Notes: generated from the letters alone by a model not told the origin. Shown: positions 34,469 to 43,862, counted from the stretch's first letter. The stretch: DNA of 53,292 bases from Microbispora siamensis (GCF_016863095.1 NZ_BOOF01000063.1:1-53292), one strand, 5' to 3'. Made by a program: numbers and translations.

Positions 34469-36397
34469 TTAGGCGGGGAAAGAACCTCCCGGCCCGCCGG
34501 AGCTTCCGGCCGCGGGGTCGCCGGACGTGCCACGGCGCTCCGGCCCGCGTTCGGAGCCGCCGTCCCGCGTTCCCCCGGGTACGCCCGGCAGGGAGCCGTC
34601 CCGGCCGTTTCGGTCCGGGCGCTCGGGGCGGTCGGGGCGGCCGGGTCCAGGACCGTCGCGGCGCGAGCGGTCACGACCGTCGCGGTCGGGGCCGCCGATG
34701 CCGTTGGGGCCACCGGGCCGGACGTGCCGCTGCGGGCCGCCGTCTCCGGCGCCCTGCCTCCCGCCGTGTCCGCCGCGCCCGGGCGGTACGGCCCAGGGCC
34801 CGCCGTGATCGCCGGAGGGCCTGGGGGAGGGCGCGGGAGTCGGCGGGCATTCCCGATGCGGACGGGGATGGTGCTGGTGGTCGCGCCACGGCGGACGGTG
34901 GCCCGGCCAGTGGGCCGGCGGCGGTCCGCCCCGGGGCGGCCAGCCCGAGCCGGGGCGGCCGGGCCAGTGCCCACCGGAACCTGGCCCACCGGAACCGGGT
35001 CCACCGGAACCTGGCCCATCGGAGCCGGACCCGCCGGGGCTGGGCTCCTCGCCCGGCTCGGTACCTGGGGTTCCAGGAGTTCCGGGGGTTCCGGGGGTGA
35101 TGGTCGGCGTCGGAGTCGGGCCGGACGGCGAGGCGCCCGGGCCCTGCGAGGACGACCCGCCCGTGGGGTGCTCGGACGGCTTCCCGTGCGGCGCGGGATG
35201 GTGCGGCCGGCCGGCGGTGGGCGGCACGGGAGCGGGCAGGGGCGCGGGGCGCGGCAGGGCCACCGGCCTCGCGGGAACCACGGGCTCGACCGGCTCGGCC
35301 AGATCCCGGGAGACCGGAGGCACGGGCGAGCGCCCGCCGACCCCGTCGGCCTCGTCCTGGGACCCCTCGGGGGAGGCGGCGCCGCCGGACGCGCCGGCCG
35401 GAGCCTCGGCCGTGGGAAGCCGTCGCGGGGCGAACGTGTCGGTGGCCTGCTCGCGCAGGTCCCCGGCGAACTGGGCGAAGACGAGCGCGATCGTCGCCAC
35501 CGCCGCCAGGGCGGCCACGGCGCCCGCCACCGCCTGCGCCAGCCTGCCCTCACGACGGCCCGCCCTCGGGAAGCCCGCCGTGTTGAGCCCGCCCACGCGC
35601 TTGGCGACGTACCGCCGATAGGGGACGAGTTCGGGGTCGATGAAGCTGCTGAGCACCCGCACTCGCAGCGTCTCCGGCAGGGCGATCTGCGGGAGCAGGC
35701 CGAAGACCTTGGCCGGCGAGACCTGCCGGACGCGCTGGCGCCCACAGGTCTCGCACCGCGCGAGGTGCCGCGTGAGCTGGGCCCGCGTCTGCGGGGTGAG
35801 CTCTCCCGTGAAGCCCGCGAGGATGGCGGACGCCCGCTCGCAGTCATGGGTGGCACGCCTGGCCAGGATCTCGACGGTCACCGTCTCACGCAGGCGCTCC
35901 GTGGCCGCGTCGAGGAGCGCCTCGGCGTACCGCTCGCCCGTGCCGAGCACGGAGGCCAGGTCCTGGCCGGTGATCCCGTGCCGGGTCGCCAGTTCGAGCA
36001 CCTCCCGATCCTCGGCCGACAGCGCCCCCACGGCGCTGCTCGCGACGAGGCGCAGGTCGGCCTCGGCGCCTTCGGCCGTGACGCCGGGGAAGGGCACGGT
36101 CGCGACGGGGACCGGACCGGTCTCCGGCCCGTCCTCCTCCCCCGGCGTGCGGCGGCGCATGCACTCGCCACGGGCCAGGGCGTACAGCCAGGGACGGAAC
36201 CTGTCCGGGTCGGCCAGCGAGCCGACGAGGGCCTCCGCGGCGATCAGCGTGTCGCGCAGCGCGACCTGAGCGGCGTCGGGCCCGGCCAGCAACGTGCGGC
36301 AGTATCGGTAAAGACTGCCCGCATATGTGTCATAAAGGGCGGCCAGCGCTCCCGGATCCCGGGCCCGCAATGCCTCGACCAGGACGCCATCATTCAT
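34469..36397 (-). CDS. ECF-type sigma factor fused to zinc-finger, membrane and Pro/Gly-rich tail
   Basis: The 642-residue single chain has in order: sigma region 2 (DPGALAALYDTYAGSLYRYC), a degenerate region 4 (AEDREVLELATRHGITGQ), and a ZAS-like H-x3-C-x2-C motif (HLARCETCGRQR, about residue 215). A membrane helix (AVAGAVAALAAVATIALVFA, about 290-310) and some 320 residues of Pro/Gly-rich repeats (GTPGTPGTPG, GPGSGGPGSGG) follow. Sigma and anti-sigma parts are thus joined and membrane-tethered; release would need proteolysis or conformational change. A TACTCT box 7 nt before the ATG suggests a leaderless mRNA, with an ACTGAG/CTCAGT inverted repeat (36401-36420) over the promoter. Confidence 0.85.
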   Translation of the reverse strand: MNDGVLVEALRARDPGALAALYDTYAGSLYRYCRTLLAGPDAAQVALRDTLIAAEALVGSLADPDRFRPWLYALARGECMRRRTPGEEDGPETGPVPVATVPFPGVTAEGAEADLRLVASSAVGALSAEDREVLELATRHGITGQDLASVLGTGERYAEALLDAATERLRETVTVEILARRATHDCERASAILAGFTGELTPQTRAQLTRHLARCETCGRQRVRQVSPAKVFGLLPQIALPETLRVRVLSSFIDPELVPYRRYVAKRVGGLNTAGFPRAGRREGRLAQAVAGAVAALAAVATIALVFAQFAGDLREQATDTFAPRRLPTAEAPAGASGGAASPEGSQDEADGVGGRSPVPPVSRDLAEPVEPVVPARPVALPRPAPLPAPVPPTAGRPHHPAPHGKPSEHPTGGSSSQGPGASPSGPTPTPTITPGTPGTPGTPGTEPGEEPSPGGSGSDGPGSGGPGSGGPGSGGHWPGRPGSGWPPRGGPPPAHWPGHRPPWRDHQHHPRPHRECPPTPAPSPRPSGDHGGPWAVPPGRGGHGGRQGAGDGGPQRHVRPGGPNGIGGPDRDGRDRSRRDGPGPGRPDRPERPDRNGRDGSLPGVPGGTRDGGSERGPERRGTSGDPAAGSSGGPGGSFPA

Positions 36398-36400
36398 ATA

Positions 36401-36420
36401 ACTGAGAGTAAATGCTCAGT
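36401..36420 (-). promoter_or_regulatory. Leaderless promoter and inverted repeat of the sigma gene
   Basis: ACTGAG (36401-36406) and CTCAGT (36415-36420) form a perfect inverted repeat around 8 nt. On the minus strand TACTCT (36405-36410) ends 7 nt before the ATG. The overlap suggests a regulated leaderless promoter. Confidence 0.4.
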
Positions 36421-36573
36421 AACTCCCCGCTCCACCCATTCAGGCGAAGTCACGTCCTACATCGACGGCTTTTACACTCCGCCATCCAGGTAATTTGCCG
36501 GAATTTTCCACTAAATTACGCGACTAATCGTGAAAAACCCGGCCCCCGATACACGACGCCGTGTGGACGTCCG

Positions 36574-37671
36574 TCACTCCCTCGCGGTCATTCCCACCTC
36601 GGCGCAGCCCCGCGTGAGCGCGTCGAGGCCGAAGGCGTCCACGGGTCCCAGGGCACCGGTGCCGTGCACCCCCTCGGCCAGCGCCGTCGTCGCCGCCCAG
36701 GCCAGCACGCCGGCTGTGAACTCGTACGGGTCGCCTCCGGCGAGGTGGACGGCGGCCAGGCGGCGGCCCTCCGCGTCGTACGCCTCGGCGACGATGCGCG
36801 ACGACACGCCCGCCGTGGCCGGCGCGCCGCCCCCGCCCGTACGGAGCACCCGGTCGGCCAGCGCCTCGGTCGCCCGCCGGATCCCCGGCAGCGCGGCGAT
36901 GGTGGGGGTCGCCTTGGCCAGCACGCCCGCGACCCTCGTCAGCCCGCCCAGCCAGCCGAGGTAGACGTTCACCTCGCGGAGGCCGGGATGCGCGGGCGGC
37001 AGCGTGAAGTGCTCTGAGGCGCCGATGGACAGGCCGTGCCGTACGCGGCCGTCCACGAGGAACTTGCGGGTGCGGCCGTGCTCGGGGACGATACGGCCCT
37101 CCCGGAAGCCGTACATCGGTTCGAGGATCATTCCCAGCGCCGAGGCGCGGGTCCCGGCGCTCGCGCGCCGCGCCATGCCGCCCTCCACGAAGTAACCGAC
37201 GTCCACGCGTACGGCCCCCGGCCCGGCCTTGTGCAGGGCCAGTGCCGCGGCGAGGTTGCCGGGCACGTAGTCGTACCCGAAGGCGGTGATCAGGGCAGCG
37301 CCCCTGGCCGCCGCGGCGGGGCCGTACCGCTGGAAGATCCGCTTGATGAACGTGGGTTCTCCGGTGCTGTCGAGGTAGACCGCACCCGCCTCGGTAGCGG
37401 CGGCGACCGCGGCCTCTCCCCACCTGACGAACGGGCCGACGGTCGAGATCAGCACGTCGCCCGGCCCGACGATCCGCCGTACGGACTCGGGGCGCCCGAC
37501 GTCGGCGACCGCGGTGGGCAGGTCGCCGCCCAGCGAGTCGGCGAGGGCGGTGAGCCGCGTCTGGTCCCGCCCGGCCAGCAACGGCCGGGCCCCGCGTGCG
37601 GCGAGCGCCTCGGCGGTGAGCCTGCCGGTGAAGCCGGTGGCTCCGAACAGCACGATCCTGGGGGTGGCCAT
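36574..37671 (-). CDS. Saccharopine-dehydrogenase-like NAD(P)-binding protein
   Basis: The 365-residue protein has an N-terminal Rossmann motif (IVLFGATGFTGRLTAEALAA) followed by STVGPFVRWGEAAVAAATEA and YLDSTGEPTFIKRIFQRYG. This is the saccharopine-dehydrogenase/trans-acting enoyl-reductase superfamily, whose members include lipid-reducing enzymes in mycobacteria. True lysine metabolism is unlikely. ATG at 37671 has no strong ribosome-binding site; TACCGT 6 nt upstream allows a leaderless mRNA. Confidence 0.87.
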   Translation of the reverse strand: MATPRIVLFGATGFTGRLTAEALAARGARPLLAGRDQTRLTALADSLGGDLPTAVADVGRPESVRRIVGPGDVLISTVGPFVRWGEAAVAAATEAGAVYLDSTGEPTFIKRIFQRYGPAAAARGAALITAFGYDYVPGNLAAALALHKAGPGAVRVDVGYFVEGGMARRASAGTRASALGMILEPMYGFREGRIVPEHGRTRKFLVDGRVRHGLSIGASEHFTLPPAHPGLREVNVYLGWLGGLTRVAGVLAKATPTIAALPGIRRATEALADRVLRTGGGGAPATAGVSSRIVAEAYDAEGRRLAAVHLAGGDPYEFTAGVLAWAATTALAEGVHGTGALGPVDAFGLDALTRGCAEVGMTARE

Positions 37672-37718
37672 CCCGCTACGGTAACCCGCCCGTCCTGTCA
37701 AGATCGGCAGTGGGCCGC

Positions 37719-38510
37719 TCACTGGCGGCGGTCGTTGGGCGGCGGATACCCGCGGTCCTTGGCGAAAGGCTCCGTCGTCGGCGCGACCGTGTGCAGCGGG
37801 ACGGCCCCGGCCTGGGCCAGATCCTCGTACGCCTTGGCGGTCGAGCCCCAGGTAGTGGCCTGCACGTCCGTCGAGGCGACCGGTCCGCTCACGCCCTCGA
37901 CGGTGATGACGAACCTGCCCTTGGCCCCCGGCCGTACGTCGTCCACCCACGACGTGGCCCCGCCGACGAGCTTGCCCGCCGCGTCACGCAGCAGGGCCGT
38001 GACGGCGAGGCCGGCCGCGGGCTTGCGGAACGGGTCGAGCACGTAGCCGGTGACGAGGTAGGACCCGTTCGTCAGTTTGTCGGTGCGGACGTCCGAGATC
38101 GGGAACTTGAGGAACGCCGACGGGACGCGCGGGATGGACCGCCACGAGGCGGGACGATAATCGATCTTCACGCGGACCGGCTGGGCGCGGCTCGGGACCT
38201 GGCCGCCGAAGGCCAGCGGGCGGCCGGGCGGCACCGCGTCCAGCGGCTGCTCCAGGTGGACGACCTCCTTGCCTGCGGCGTCCACCGCCGTGATCACGGC
38301 GACCGCGTTCTCCCCGAAGTGCCAGCGGTTGGGGTTGTTCAGCACCCCCGCAAAGGTCACCGCGTATCCGGCCCCCGAGCGCACGATCGAGGACACCTGC
38401 TCCTTGAGGGCCAGCGGTTGCGGGCCCTCCTGCTTGTTCTCCCTCGCGCACGACGCCATCGCCAATGCGGCGAGGGCGAGTGCGACGGTCATGTGGCAAC
38501 GTCGCGTCAC
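37719..38510 (-). CDS. Putative lipoprotein
   Basis: The 263-residue exported protein has a short basic start, a hydrophobic core and a lipobox-like AMASC (Cys about 21) followed by a charged stretch. The mature part is beta-rich, with VTGYVLDPFRKPAAGL and an earlier GYAVTFAGVLNNPNRWHFGE segment resembling extracellular FxLYD-type domains. No function is recognisable. It lies 47 bp upstream of the saccharopine-dehydrogenase-like gene on the same strand. Confidence 0.75.
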   Translation of the reverse strand: MTRRCHMTVALALAALAMASCARENKQEGPQPLALKEQVSSIVRSGAGYAVTFAGVLNNPNRWHFGENAVAVITAVDAAGKEVVHLEQPLDAVPPGRPLAFGGQVPSRAQPVRVKIDYRPASWRSIPRVPSAFLKFPISDVRTDKLTNGSYLVTGYVLDPFRKPAAGLAVTALLRDAAGKLVGGATSWVDDVRPGAKGRFVITVEGVSGPVASTDVQATTWGSTAKAYEDLAQAGAVPLHTVAPTTEPFAKDRGYPPPNDRRQ

Positions 38511-38584
38511 TTAGCCGTCATAACCGCTGAATGGGACGCCGCCTCCGGGACACGCTCGCTCCCGCCGGTATCTTTACCGGCCGT

Positions 38585-40189
38585 CTATCGGGGACGGACC
38601 ACGCGTGTCTCGTCCCAGACCGGCTCGGGCGACTCGTACACCCGTCCGTCGGAGCCGAAGACCAGGTAGCGGTCGAAGTCGGCGGCGAACCAGCGGTCGT
38701 GCGTCACCGCGACGACGGTGCCCTCGAAGGCGTCCAGGCCCTGCTGCAGGGCCTCCGCGCTGGCCAGGTCGAGGTTGTCGGTCGGCTCGTCGAGCAGCAG
38801 CAGCGTGGCGCCCGACAGTTCGAGCAGCAGGATCTGCAGGCGGGCCTGCTGGCCGCCCGACAGCGTCTCGAACCGCTGCTCGGCGACCCGGCCGGCGAGT
38901 TCGTAGCGGGCCAGCGCCTTCATCGCCTCGTTCTTCAGCCGGGCGTGCTCGGTCATGACGATCTCGCAGGGCGTACGGCCGAGCAGTTCGGGCCGGGCGT
39001 GGGTCTGGGCGAAATGCCCGGGGACGACCCGCGCGCCGAGCCGCATCGTGCCCGAATGACGCACGTTCTCTCCCGCCAGCAGCCGCAGGAAGTGCGACTT
39101 GCCGGAGCCGTTCGAGCCGAGCACGGCGACCCGCTCGCCGTACCAGACCTCCAGGTCGAAGGGCTTCATGAGGCCGGTCAGCTCCAGGCCCTCGCACATC
39201 ACCGCGCGTTTGCCGGTGCGTCCGCCGCGCAGCCGCATGCTGATGACCTGGTCCTTCGGCGCGAGCTCCGGCGGCCCCGCCTCCTCGAACCGGCGCAGCC
39301 GGGTCTGCGCCGCGTGGTAGGCCGGGGCCATGCCGTCGTTGTAGGTGGCCTTCTGCTTGAGCATGACCACCAGGCGCTTGAGTTTGGCGTGCTCCTCGTC
39401 CCAGCGCCTGCGCAGCTCGTCGAGCCGCTCGTTGCGCTCCCGCCGCGCCTCGGCGTACGTCGCGAAGCCGCCGCCGTGGATCCAGACGTTGCCGGACTCG
39501 ACCGTGACGATCCGGTCGGCGGCGTTGGCCAGAAGCTGGCGGTCGTGGGAGACCAGCAGCACGGTCTTGGGCGTCTCGCGCAGTGCCGTCTCCAGCCACA
39601 CCTTGCCCGGCACGTCGAGGTAGTTGTCGGGCTCGTCGAGCAGCAGCACCTGGTCGGGCCCGCGCAGCAGCGCCTCCAGCACCAGCCTCTTCTGCTCGCC
39701 GCCGGACAGCGTGGCGACCTCGCGATACTTCACCCTGTCGTACGGCGTGCCGAGGGCGGCCATCGCGCAGGCGTCCCAGAGCACCTCGATGTCGTAGCCC
39801 CCGGCGTCGGTGTAGTCGGTGATCGCCTGGGCGTACCGCATCTGGGTCTTCTCGTCGTCGCGCTCCATCATCGCGAGCTCGGCGGCGTCGAGCCGTTCGG
39901 CCGCCGTCCTGACCCGTTCCGGCGCGACGCTGAGCAGCAGGTCCTGGACCGTACGGCCGTCCCGGATGTTGCCGACGAACTGCCGCATCACACCGAGACC
40001 GCCCGAATGGGCCACCGTGCCCTCGACCGGCTGGAGATCGCCAGCGATCATCCTGAGCAGGGTCGTCTTGCCCGCGCCGTTCGGCCCGACCAGGGCCGCC
40101 TTGACGCCCTCCCCCACCCGGAACGAGACGTCGTTCAGGAGCATCCTGCCGTCCGGCAGCACATGCGTCAGATGGCTGACATTTAGCAT
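38585..40189 (-). CDS. ABC-F family ATPase
   Basis: The 534-residue soluble protein has two ABC cassettes and no membrane domain. Cassette 1 has ALVGPNGAGKTTLLRMIAGD, LSGGEQKRLVLEALLRG and LLLDEPDNYLDVP. Cassette 2 has AVLGSNGSGKSHFLRLLAGE, LSGGQQARLQILLLEL and LLLLDEPTDNLDLAS. The charged linker lies between. ABC-F proteins act on the ribosome (EttA-like factors or target-protection resistance proteins); this one cannot be assigned further. ATG at 40189 is used; GTG at 40198 (N-terminus MGYMLNVSHL) may be the native start. No good ribosome-binding site precedes either, and the integrase gene begins only 35 bp away. Confidence 0.9.
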   Translation of the reverse strand: MLNVSHLTHVLPDGRMLLNDVSFRVGEGVKAALVGPNGAGKTTLLRMIAGDLQPVEGTVAHSGGLGVMRQFVGNIRDGRTVQDLLLSVAPERVRTAAERLDAAELAMMERDDEKTQMRYAQAITDYTDAGGYDIEVLWDACAMAALGTPYDRVKYREVATLSGGEQKRLVLEALLRGPDQVLLLDEPDNYLDVPGKVWLETALRETPKTVLLVSHDRQLLANAADRIVTVESGNVWIHGGGFATYAEARRERNERLDELRRRWDEEHAKLKRLVVMLKQKATYNDGMAPAYHAAQTRLRRFEEAGPPELAPKDQVISMRLRGGRTGKRAVMCEGLELTGLMKPFDLEVWYGERVAVLGSNGSGKSHFLRLLAGENVRHSGTMRLGARVVPGHFAQTHARPELLGRTPCEIVMTEHARLKNEAMKALARYELAGRVAEQRFETLSGGQQARLQILLLELSGATLLLLDEPTDNLDLASAEALQQGLDAFEGTVVAVTHDRWFAADFDRYLVFGSDGRVYESPEPVWDETRVVRPR

Positions 40190-40224
40190 ATAACCCACAT
40201 AACCAATTCGACGGAGGTGGACAT
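40190..40224. other. Likely left junction (att) of the integrated element
   Basis: This short AT-rich gap separates the host ABC-F gene from the element serine integrase. Large serine integrases recombine at sites directly beside their own gene, so one att half-site should lie here or in the first ABC-F codons. I could not find a matching core at the right end; serine att cores can be only a few bases. Confidence 0.4.
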
Positions 40225-41727
40225 TTGGCCAGCGTAGGGACGGGAATGAAGGTCTGGCCACTGAATAACGACGACGTCCGGCCGGACGCGCCGCCCATGG
40301 TCGCGGGCATCTACTTGCGTATCTCCGACGACGCCGAAGGGCTTGAACTCGGCGTGAAGCGGCAGGAGAAGGACACCATCGCTCTTGCCGTCCGTCATGG
40401 CGCTACCGAGGTGCGCCGCTACTGCGACAACGACATAGGCGCATCGACGCGGAGCAGGAAGAAGCGGCCGGAGTTCGAGCAGCTTCTCGCGGACACAGAG
40501 TCGGGCGCGATCCAAATGATCGTCTACTACAGCAACTCGCGGCTGACTCGGAGGCCGCTGGAGTACGAGAAGATCATTTCTCTTGTGGAGCGCACGAGGG
40601 TTCGGCTTCTCTCCGTCGCTTCAGGCACCGTCGATCTGACCACCGCAGACGGCCGCATGGTGGGACGTGTCCTGGCTGCGGCAGACGCGGCCGAGGCCGA
40701 GCGGATAGCCGAGCGAGTAGCCCGCAAGAACCAGGAGCGCCGAGAGAGGAACCTTCCCCACCACGGAGGCCCCCACCTACTCGGCTACCTTCCCCCCGAC
40801 CCCGACAAGGGCATCGGCGTTCTCACCCACCTCGACCCGGTCGCCTGCAAGTTCATCCGCAAGGGCGCTGAGATGATCCTCGCAGGTCGCGGTCTCACGG
40901 CCGTCATGGACTACTGGAACAGGGAAGGCTTCACCCGCCCCAACGGACAGCCCTGGTTGTTCCGTGACGATGTGCGGCGCATCTTGCTACGCCCCAAGGC
41001 CGCCGGCCTCGTCGCACATCAGGGCGAGATCATAGGCCAGGGCGATTGGCCCGCAGTGCTCGACCGGGAGACCTGGGAAGCGCTGAATGTCGTGCTCGCC
41101 AGGAAGATCAAGGCCAAGCCCGAGCAGCGCGTACGCAAGTACCACCTGAGCGGCCTCATTCGGTGCGGTCTGTGCGGCGCAGCCCTTCGGATTCGCTTTC
41201 CCGGTCAGAACCGCGCGGCCCAGTACTCATGTCTGAAGGGCAGCGGAGGGTGCGGCAAGCTCAGTCGCAACAAGCAGTGGATCGAGGACATGGTGAGCGC
41301 CTACGTGCTCGACCGGATCGAGATCGAGTACGAGACCAGCACCGGCGACGAGCAGGACCCCGACGAGGGGAACCAGGTAGAGGAGCAGATCAAGCAGCTT
41401 GAGGGCCGCATCAGAGAAGCACGCCAGCAAGCAGCGGCCGGTACCCTCCCGATGGCCGACGCCGGAGCGATCATGTCGGCCATTCGCGACCAGATCGACG
41501 AGCTCAAGCGCCAGAAGGCGAGGATTCTCACGACCCAGCGCCAGGCCGACACCAGCAAGGAAGACCTCATCCGGACGTGGCTGAGCGACGAGCCGAGTCT
41601 TGCCGAGGCGAGGAGGACCATCGCAGCCAAGTACGTTTCGCGGGTACTCATCCACCCGCTTCCGCACGGTGGCCGGTGGCTTCCCCACATGTACCCCGCC
41701 GATTCCATCAGCATCCTTCCAGCGTGA
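40225..41727 (+). CDS. int: Large serine recombinase (integrase)
   Basis: The 500-residue site-specific integrase has a resolvase domain with the nucleophile serine in VAGIYLRISDDAEG, and the catalytic Arg region YYSNSRLTRRPLEYEKI. It continues with a recombinase domain (GFTRPNGQPWLFRDDVRRIL), zinc-ribbon cysteines (GLIRCGLCGAAL, SCLKGSGGCGKL) and a C-terminal coiled coil (EEQIKQLEGRIREARQQ). TTG at 40225 follows GGAGG with about 8-nt spacing. It drives integration of the element between attP and attB; excision would need a separate directionality factor. A strong hairpin follows the stop. Confidence 0.95.
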   Translation: MASVGTGMKVWPLNNDDVRPDAPPMVAGIYLRISDDAEGLELGVKRQEKDTIALAVRHGATEVRRYCDNDIGASTRSRKKRPEFEQLLADTESGAIQMIVYYSNSRLTRRPLEYEKIISLVERTRVRLLSVASGTVDLTTADGRMVGRVLAAADAAEAERIAERVARKNQERRERNLPHHGGPHLLGYLPPDPDKGIGVLTHLDPVACKFIRKGAEMILAGRGLTAVMDYWNREGFTRPNGQPWLFRDDVRRILLRPKAAGLVAHQGEIIGQGDWPAVLDRETWEALNVVLARKIKAKPEQRVRKYHLSGLIRCGLCGAALRIRFPGQNRAAQYSCLKGSGGCGKLSRNKQWIEDMVSAYVLDRIEIEYETSTGDEQDPDEGNQVEEQIKQLEGRIREARQQAAAGTLPMADAGAIMSAIRDQIDELKRQKARILTTQRQADTSKEDLIRTWLSDEPSLAEARRTIAAKYVSRVLIHPLPHGGRWLPHMYPADSISILPA

Positions 41728-41734
41728 GCAGCCA

Positions 41735-41761
41735 TAGCCCCCGGTGATCAGCCGGGGGCTA
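41735..41761. terminator. Bidirectional terminator after the integrase gene
   Basis: TAGCCCCCGG (41735-41744) pairs perfectly with CCGGGGGCTA (41752-41761) around a 7-nt loop, between the convergent integrase gene and the small minus-strand gene. Confidence 0.8.
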
Positions 41762-41770
41762 CGGTGCCCA

Positions 41771-41947
41771 TCAGGCCGCGCCTACGCTTCCCGTCCGGAG
41801 CGAGCGAGCCAGCGCGAGGAGTTGTTGATTCCGGCGACGGCGATCTTCCGGCGTCGAGGCCAGGGCATCACGGCGAGCCTGTTCCCGGACAGCCCGCAAG
41901 GCTTCCGGCGACGGCGACGGCGACGGCGACGAGGAGCGTTCAGACAT
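41771..41947 (-). CDS. Small basic element-encoded protein, 58 aa
   Basis: The 58-residue product begins MSERSSSPSPSPSPEALRAV, with four Ser-Pro dipeptides from a cgtcgc-type 6-bp repeat. It ends in an Arg-rich helix (DRRRRNQQLLALARSLRTG). AAGGGG stands just before the ATG. The frame continues upstream in register to an ATG at 42178 (135 residues), so a longer form is possible, but that part looks less gene-like. It lies where AICEs usually keep xis, next to int and rep. A role as recombination directionality factor is only a guess. Confidence 0.5.
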   Translation of the reverse strand: MSERSSSPSPSPSPEALRAVREQARRDALASTPEDRRRRNQQLLALARSLRTGSVGAA

Positions 41948-42197
41948 TGGCCCCTTGCGCTGCCTCTGGCCGCTTGGCGTCGCCGCGGTGTCCCCGTGCC
42001 CACTTCCGGTGACACTGTGGTTGCCCTGCGACTCCTCTTGCGAGCCCGCCCACCCGCCCTCGGGTCCGTCGTGGCTGACGTCCCATCGAGAGCACTTACG
42101 ACGTGCGCGGGGTTGAGGAGCCGCATGGGAAGGTGCCTTCGGCCCGTCCTTTCTATATGCGCCCCTCACCGTACTCATCCCGGTCCGTTGCGCAGGC

Positions 42198-43862
42198 TCA
42201 TAGCTGGCCACATGGCCGCCCGTCGATTGCCGAGAGAGTATCGGCCGGTCGTCCCTCCGCTCTGGCCTGTAGTTCCACCAGGTGCCTACGCCACCTCTGT
42301 CTCTGGGCAACCAGATGCAGCAAGCGCACATCCAGCGGGGGAAGCCCAGGGTCACCCTCCGGGACACGTCGCCAGACATAGCGGTGCGCGTCCCCTCGGT
42401 TCCGATCGTCCGCGATCCCAAGGACCTGGAGAACCCACGCGCGCCTATCCTGCCCGTGCTCGGCCAGGGTCTTGTTCGACCACTTGCGAGACACGAGCAC
42501 ACGCCGGCCTCCGTAGCCCAGATGTTCCGGCTTGTGCGCTCTGCCCTTGCAACGCCCCGGGCTCATCCCGGCTCTGGCGTTCTTGGGCTGCACGCCGTAC
42601 CGGAGCCAGTTGGGACACATCGGCGAGCACGGTTCGTAACGCAGGGCCTCCACCAGCCGGGCCGCGTGGTCCCGTCTCCTACGATCCTCGCTCTCGATCG
42701 TCCCGCCGATGCTCTTCGTGAGGTACTTCGAGAGATACCGAATGCACTGGTCGGCGTCCCGAGTCCCCGCAAGAACTCCTTGCACGTCTATCTGAGACCC
42801 GAAACGGACCACGTGAAGAGGTTCCGCATCCTCGTCATCGCCGAGCCGGTCAAGCGCCTCCTCCCAGGTAGGGAGAACCTCACCGCTGACGGGATCGACG
42901 TAGTCTCCCGTCTGCTTGTCCTGATCGCCGCCGGACTGCTGCGGACGCTCCACCCAGACGGGCAGGTTGTCACCGTCGAAGCGCACGACGTCACACGACG
43001 GCCACCACACTTGGTGATAGGTCGCGGCGACGACGGCCCTGATATCAGCCCGCGTCAGCGTCCCCCTTATCGCCATGTGCAGATGCGGGGCGAGGCGCTT
43101 TTGCGGCTCCACGCTCGCGAAATACTGCACGTCGTATCCCGCCACCCGTCGAAGGTTCTGCACGAACCGATCAACGAGCTTCGAGAAGTGAAGAGCATCC
43201 CGAGCGGCGCGTGAGTAGTCGTACGAGGCCGGATCCACCGGAGCCCCGTCCCTCACCCGCCCATAGGACGGCAGGGTGAGGGTGATGAACATCGAGGGCC
43301 GATACCTCTTGCCGTCAGGGGACGTGTAGACCCGGCCCAGAGTCGTGTTCGCCATCTTCCGTCTCGGCAGGTCGGGCGCGTCCTGTCGCCTTCGCGTCGA
43401 TCGCTTGCGCTTGCCCGCCGTTGCCCTGACTACCTGTCCCCGCGTCCCTGCCGCTCGGATTTCGGCGTCCAGTTCTGCCAAACCAAGGTCAAGGTCTTCG
43501 GTCGGCTGACCGGCGCGTTCGGCGTCTTCCCTCATGACCTGAAAGTCCGCACGCAGTTCGAGGAGATAGCGCTGGTAGTTGTCCGGCTCATCCGTCTCCG
43601 CCACTGGCTCTGATTCCAGGTGCCAGCCCTCCCGGCACTGCGCCATGCGAAGGTGCCGGTTGCGCTTCGCACATGCCGGACACCTGCTCTCCAAGGTGGC
43701 GTTGCAGGGGAGGTAGACGGTCTGGCTCTTGCCCGTCTCGGTGTCGATCACCCTCATGGGGATCGACCGGATGCAGACTCCGTTTTCGATAGCTACTGCC
43801 TTGGCGACCTCGCGAGCCAGCGGCATCCTCATGCGCTCGGCCCGAGAAAGCGCTTCGGTCAC
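42198..43862 (-). CDS. rep: RepSA-like replication initiator
   Basis: The 554-residue protein resembles initiators of actinomycete integrative elements and rolling-circle plasmids. N-terminal cysteines are in LESRCPACAKRNRHL. The HUH-type motif is in RLAPHLHMAIRGTLTRADI, and the candidate catalytic tyrosines are in RDADQCIRYLSKYLTKSIGG. It would nick the double-strand origin to start replication of the excised circle. GTG at 43862 overlaps the stop of the zinc-ribbon gene (GTGA), so it is translationally coupled. The origin itself was not located. Confidence 0.9.
   Translation of the reverse strand: MTEALSRAERMRMPLAREVAKAVAIENGVCIRSIPMRVIDTETGKSQTVYLPCNATLESRCPACAKRNRHLRMAQCREGWHLESEPVAETDEPDNYQRYLLELRADFQVMREDAERAGQPTEDLDLGLAELDAEIRAAGTRGQVVRATAGKRKRSTRRRQDAPDLPRRKMANTTLGRVYTSPDGKRYRPSMFITLTLPSYGRVRDGAPVDPASYDYSRAARDALHFSKLVDRFVQNLRRVAGYDVQYFASVEPQKRLAPHLHMAIRGTLTRADIRAVVAATYHQVWWPSCDVVRFDGDNLPVWVERPQQSGGDQDKQTGDYVDPVSGEVLPTWEEALDRLGDDEDAEPLHVVRFGSQIDVQGVLAGTRDADQCIRYLSKYLTKSIGGTIESEDRRRRDHAARLVEALRYEPCSPMCPNWLRYGVQPKNARAGMSPGRCKGRAHKPEHLGYGGRRVLVSRKWSNKTLAEHGQDRRAWVLQVLGIADDRNRGDAHRYVWRRVPEGDPGLPPLDVRLLHLVAQRQRWRRHLVELQARAEGRPADTLSAIDGRPCGQL

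Noticed and set aside
33968..36493. 841-codon plus-strand frame opposite the NlpC and sigma genes
   Set aside because: It is a shadow frame. Its sequence mirrors the codons of two recognisable minus-strand genes.
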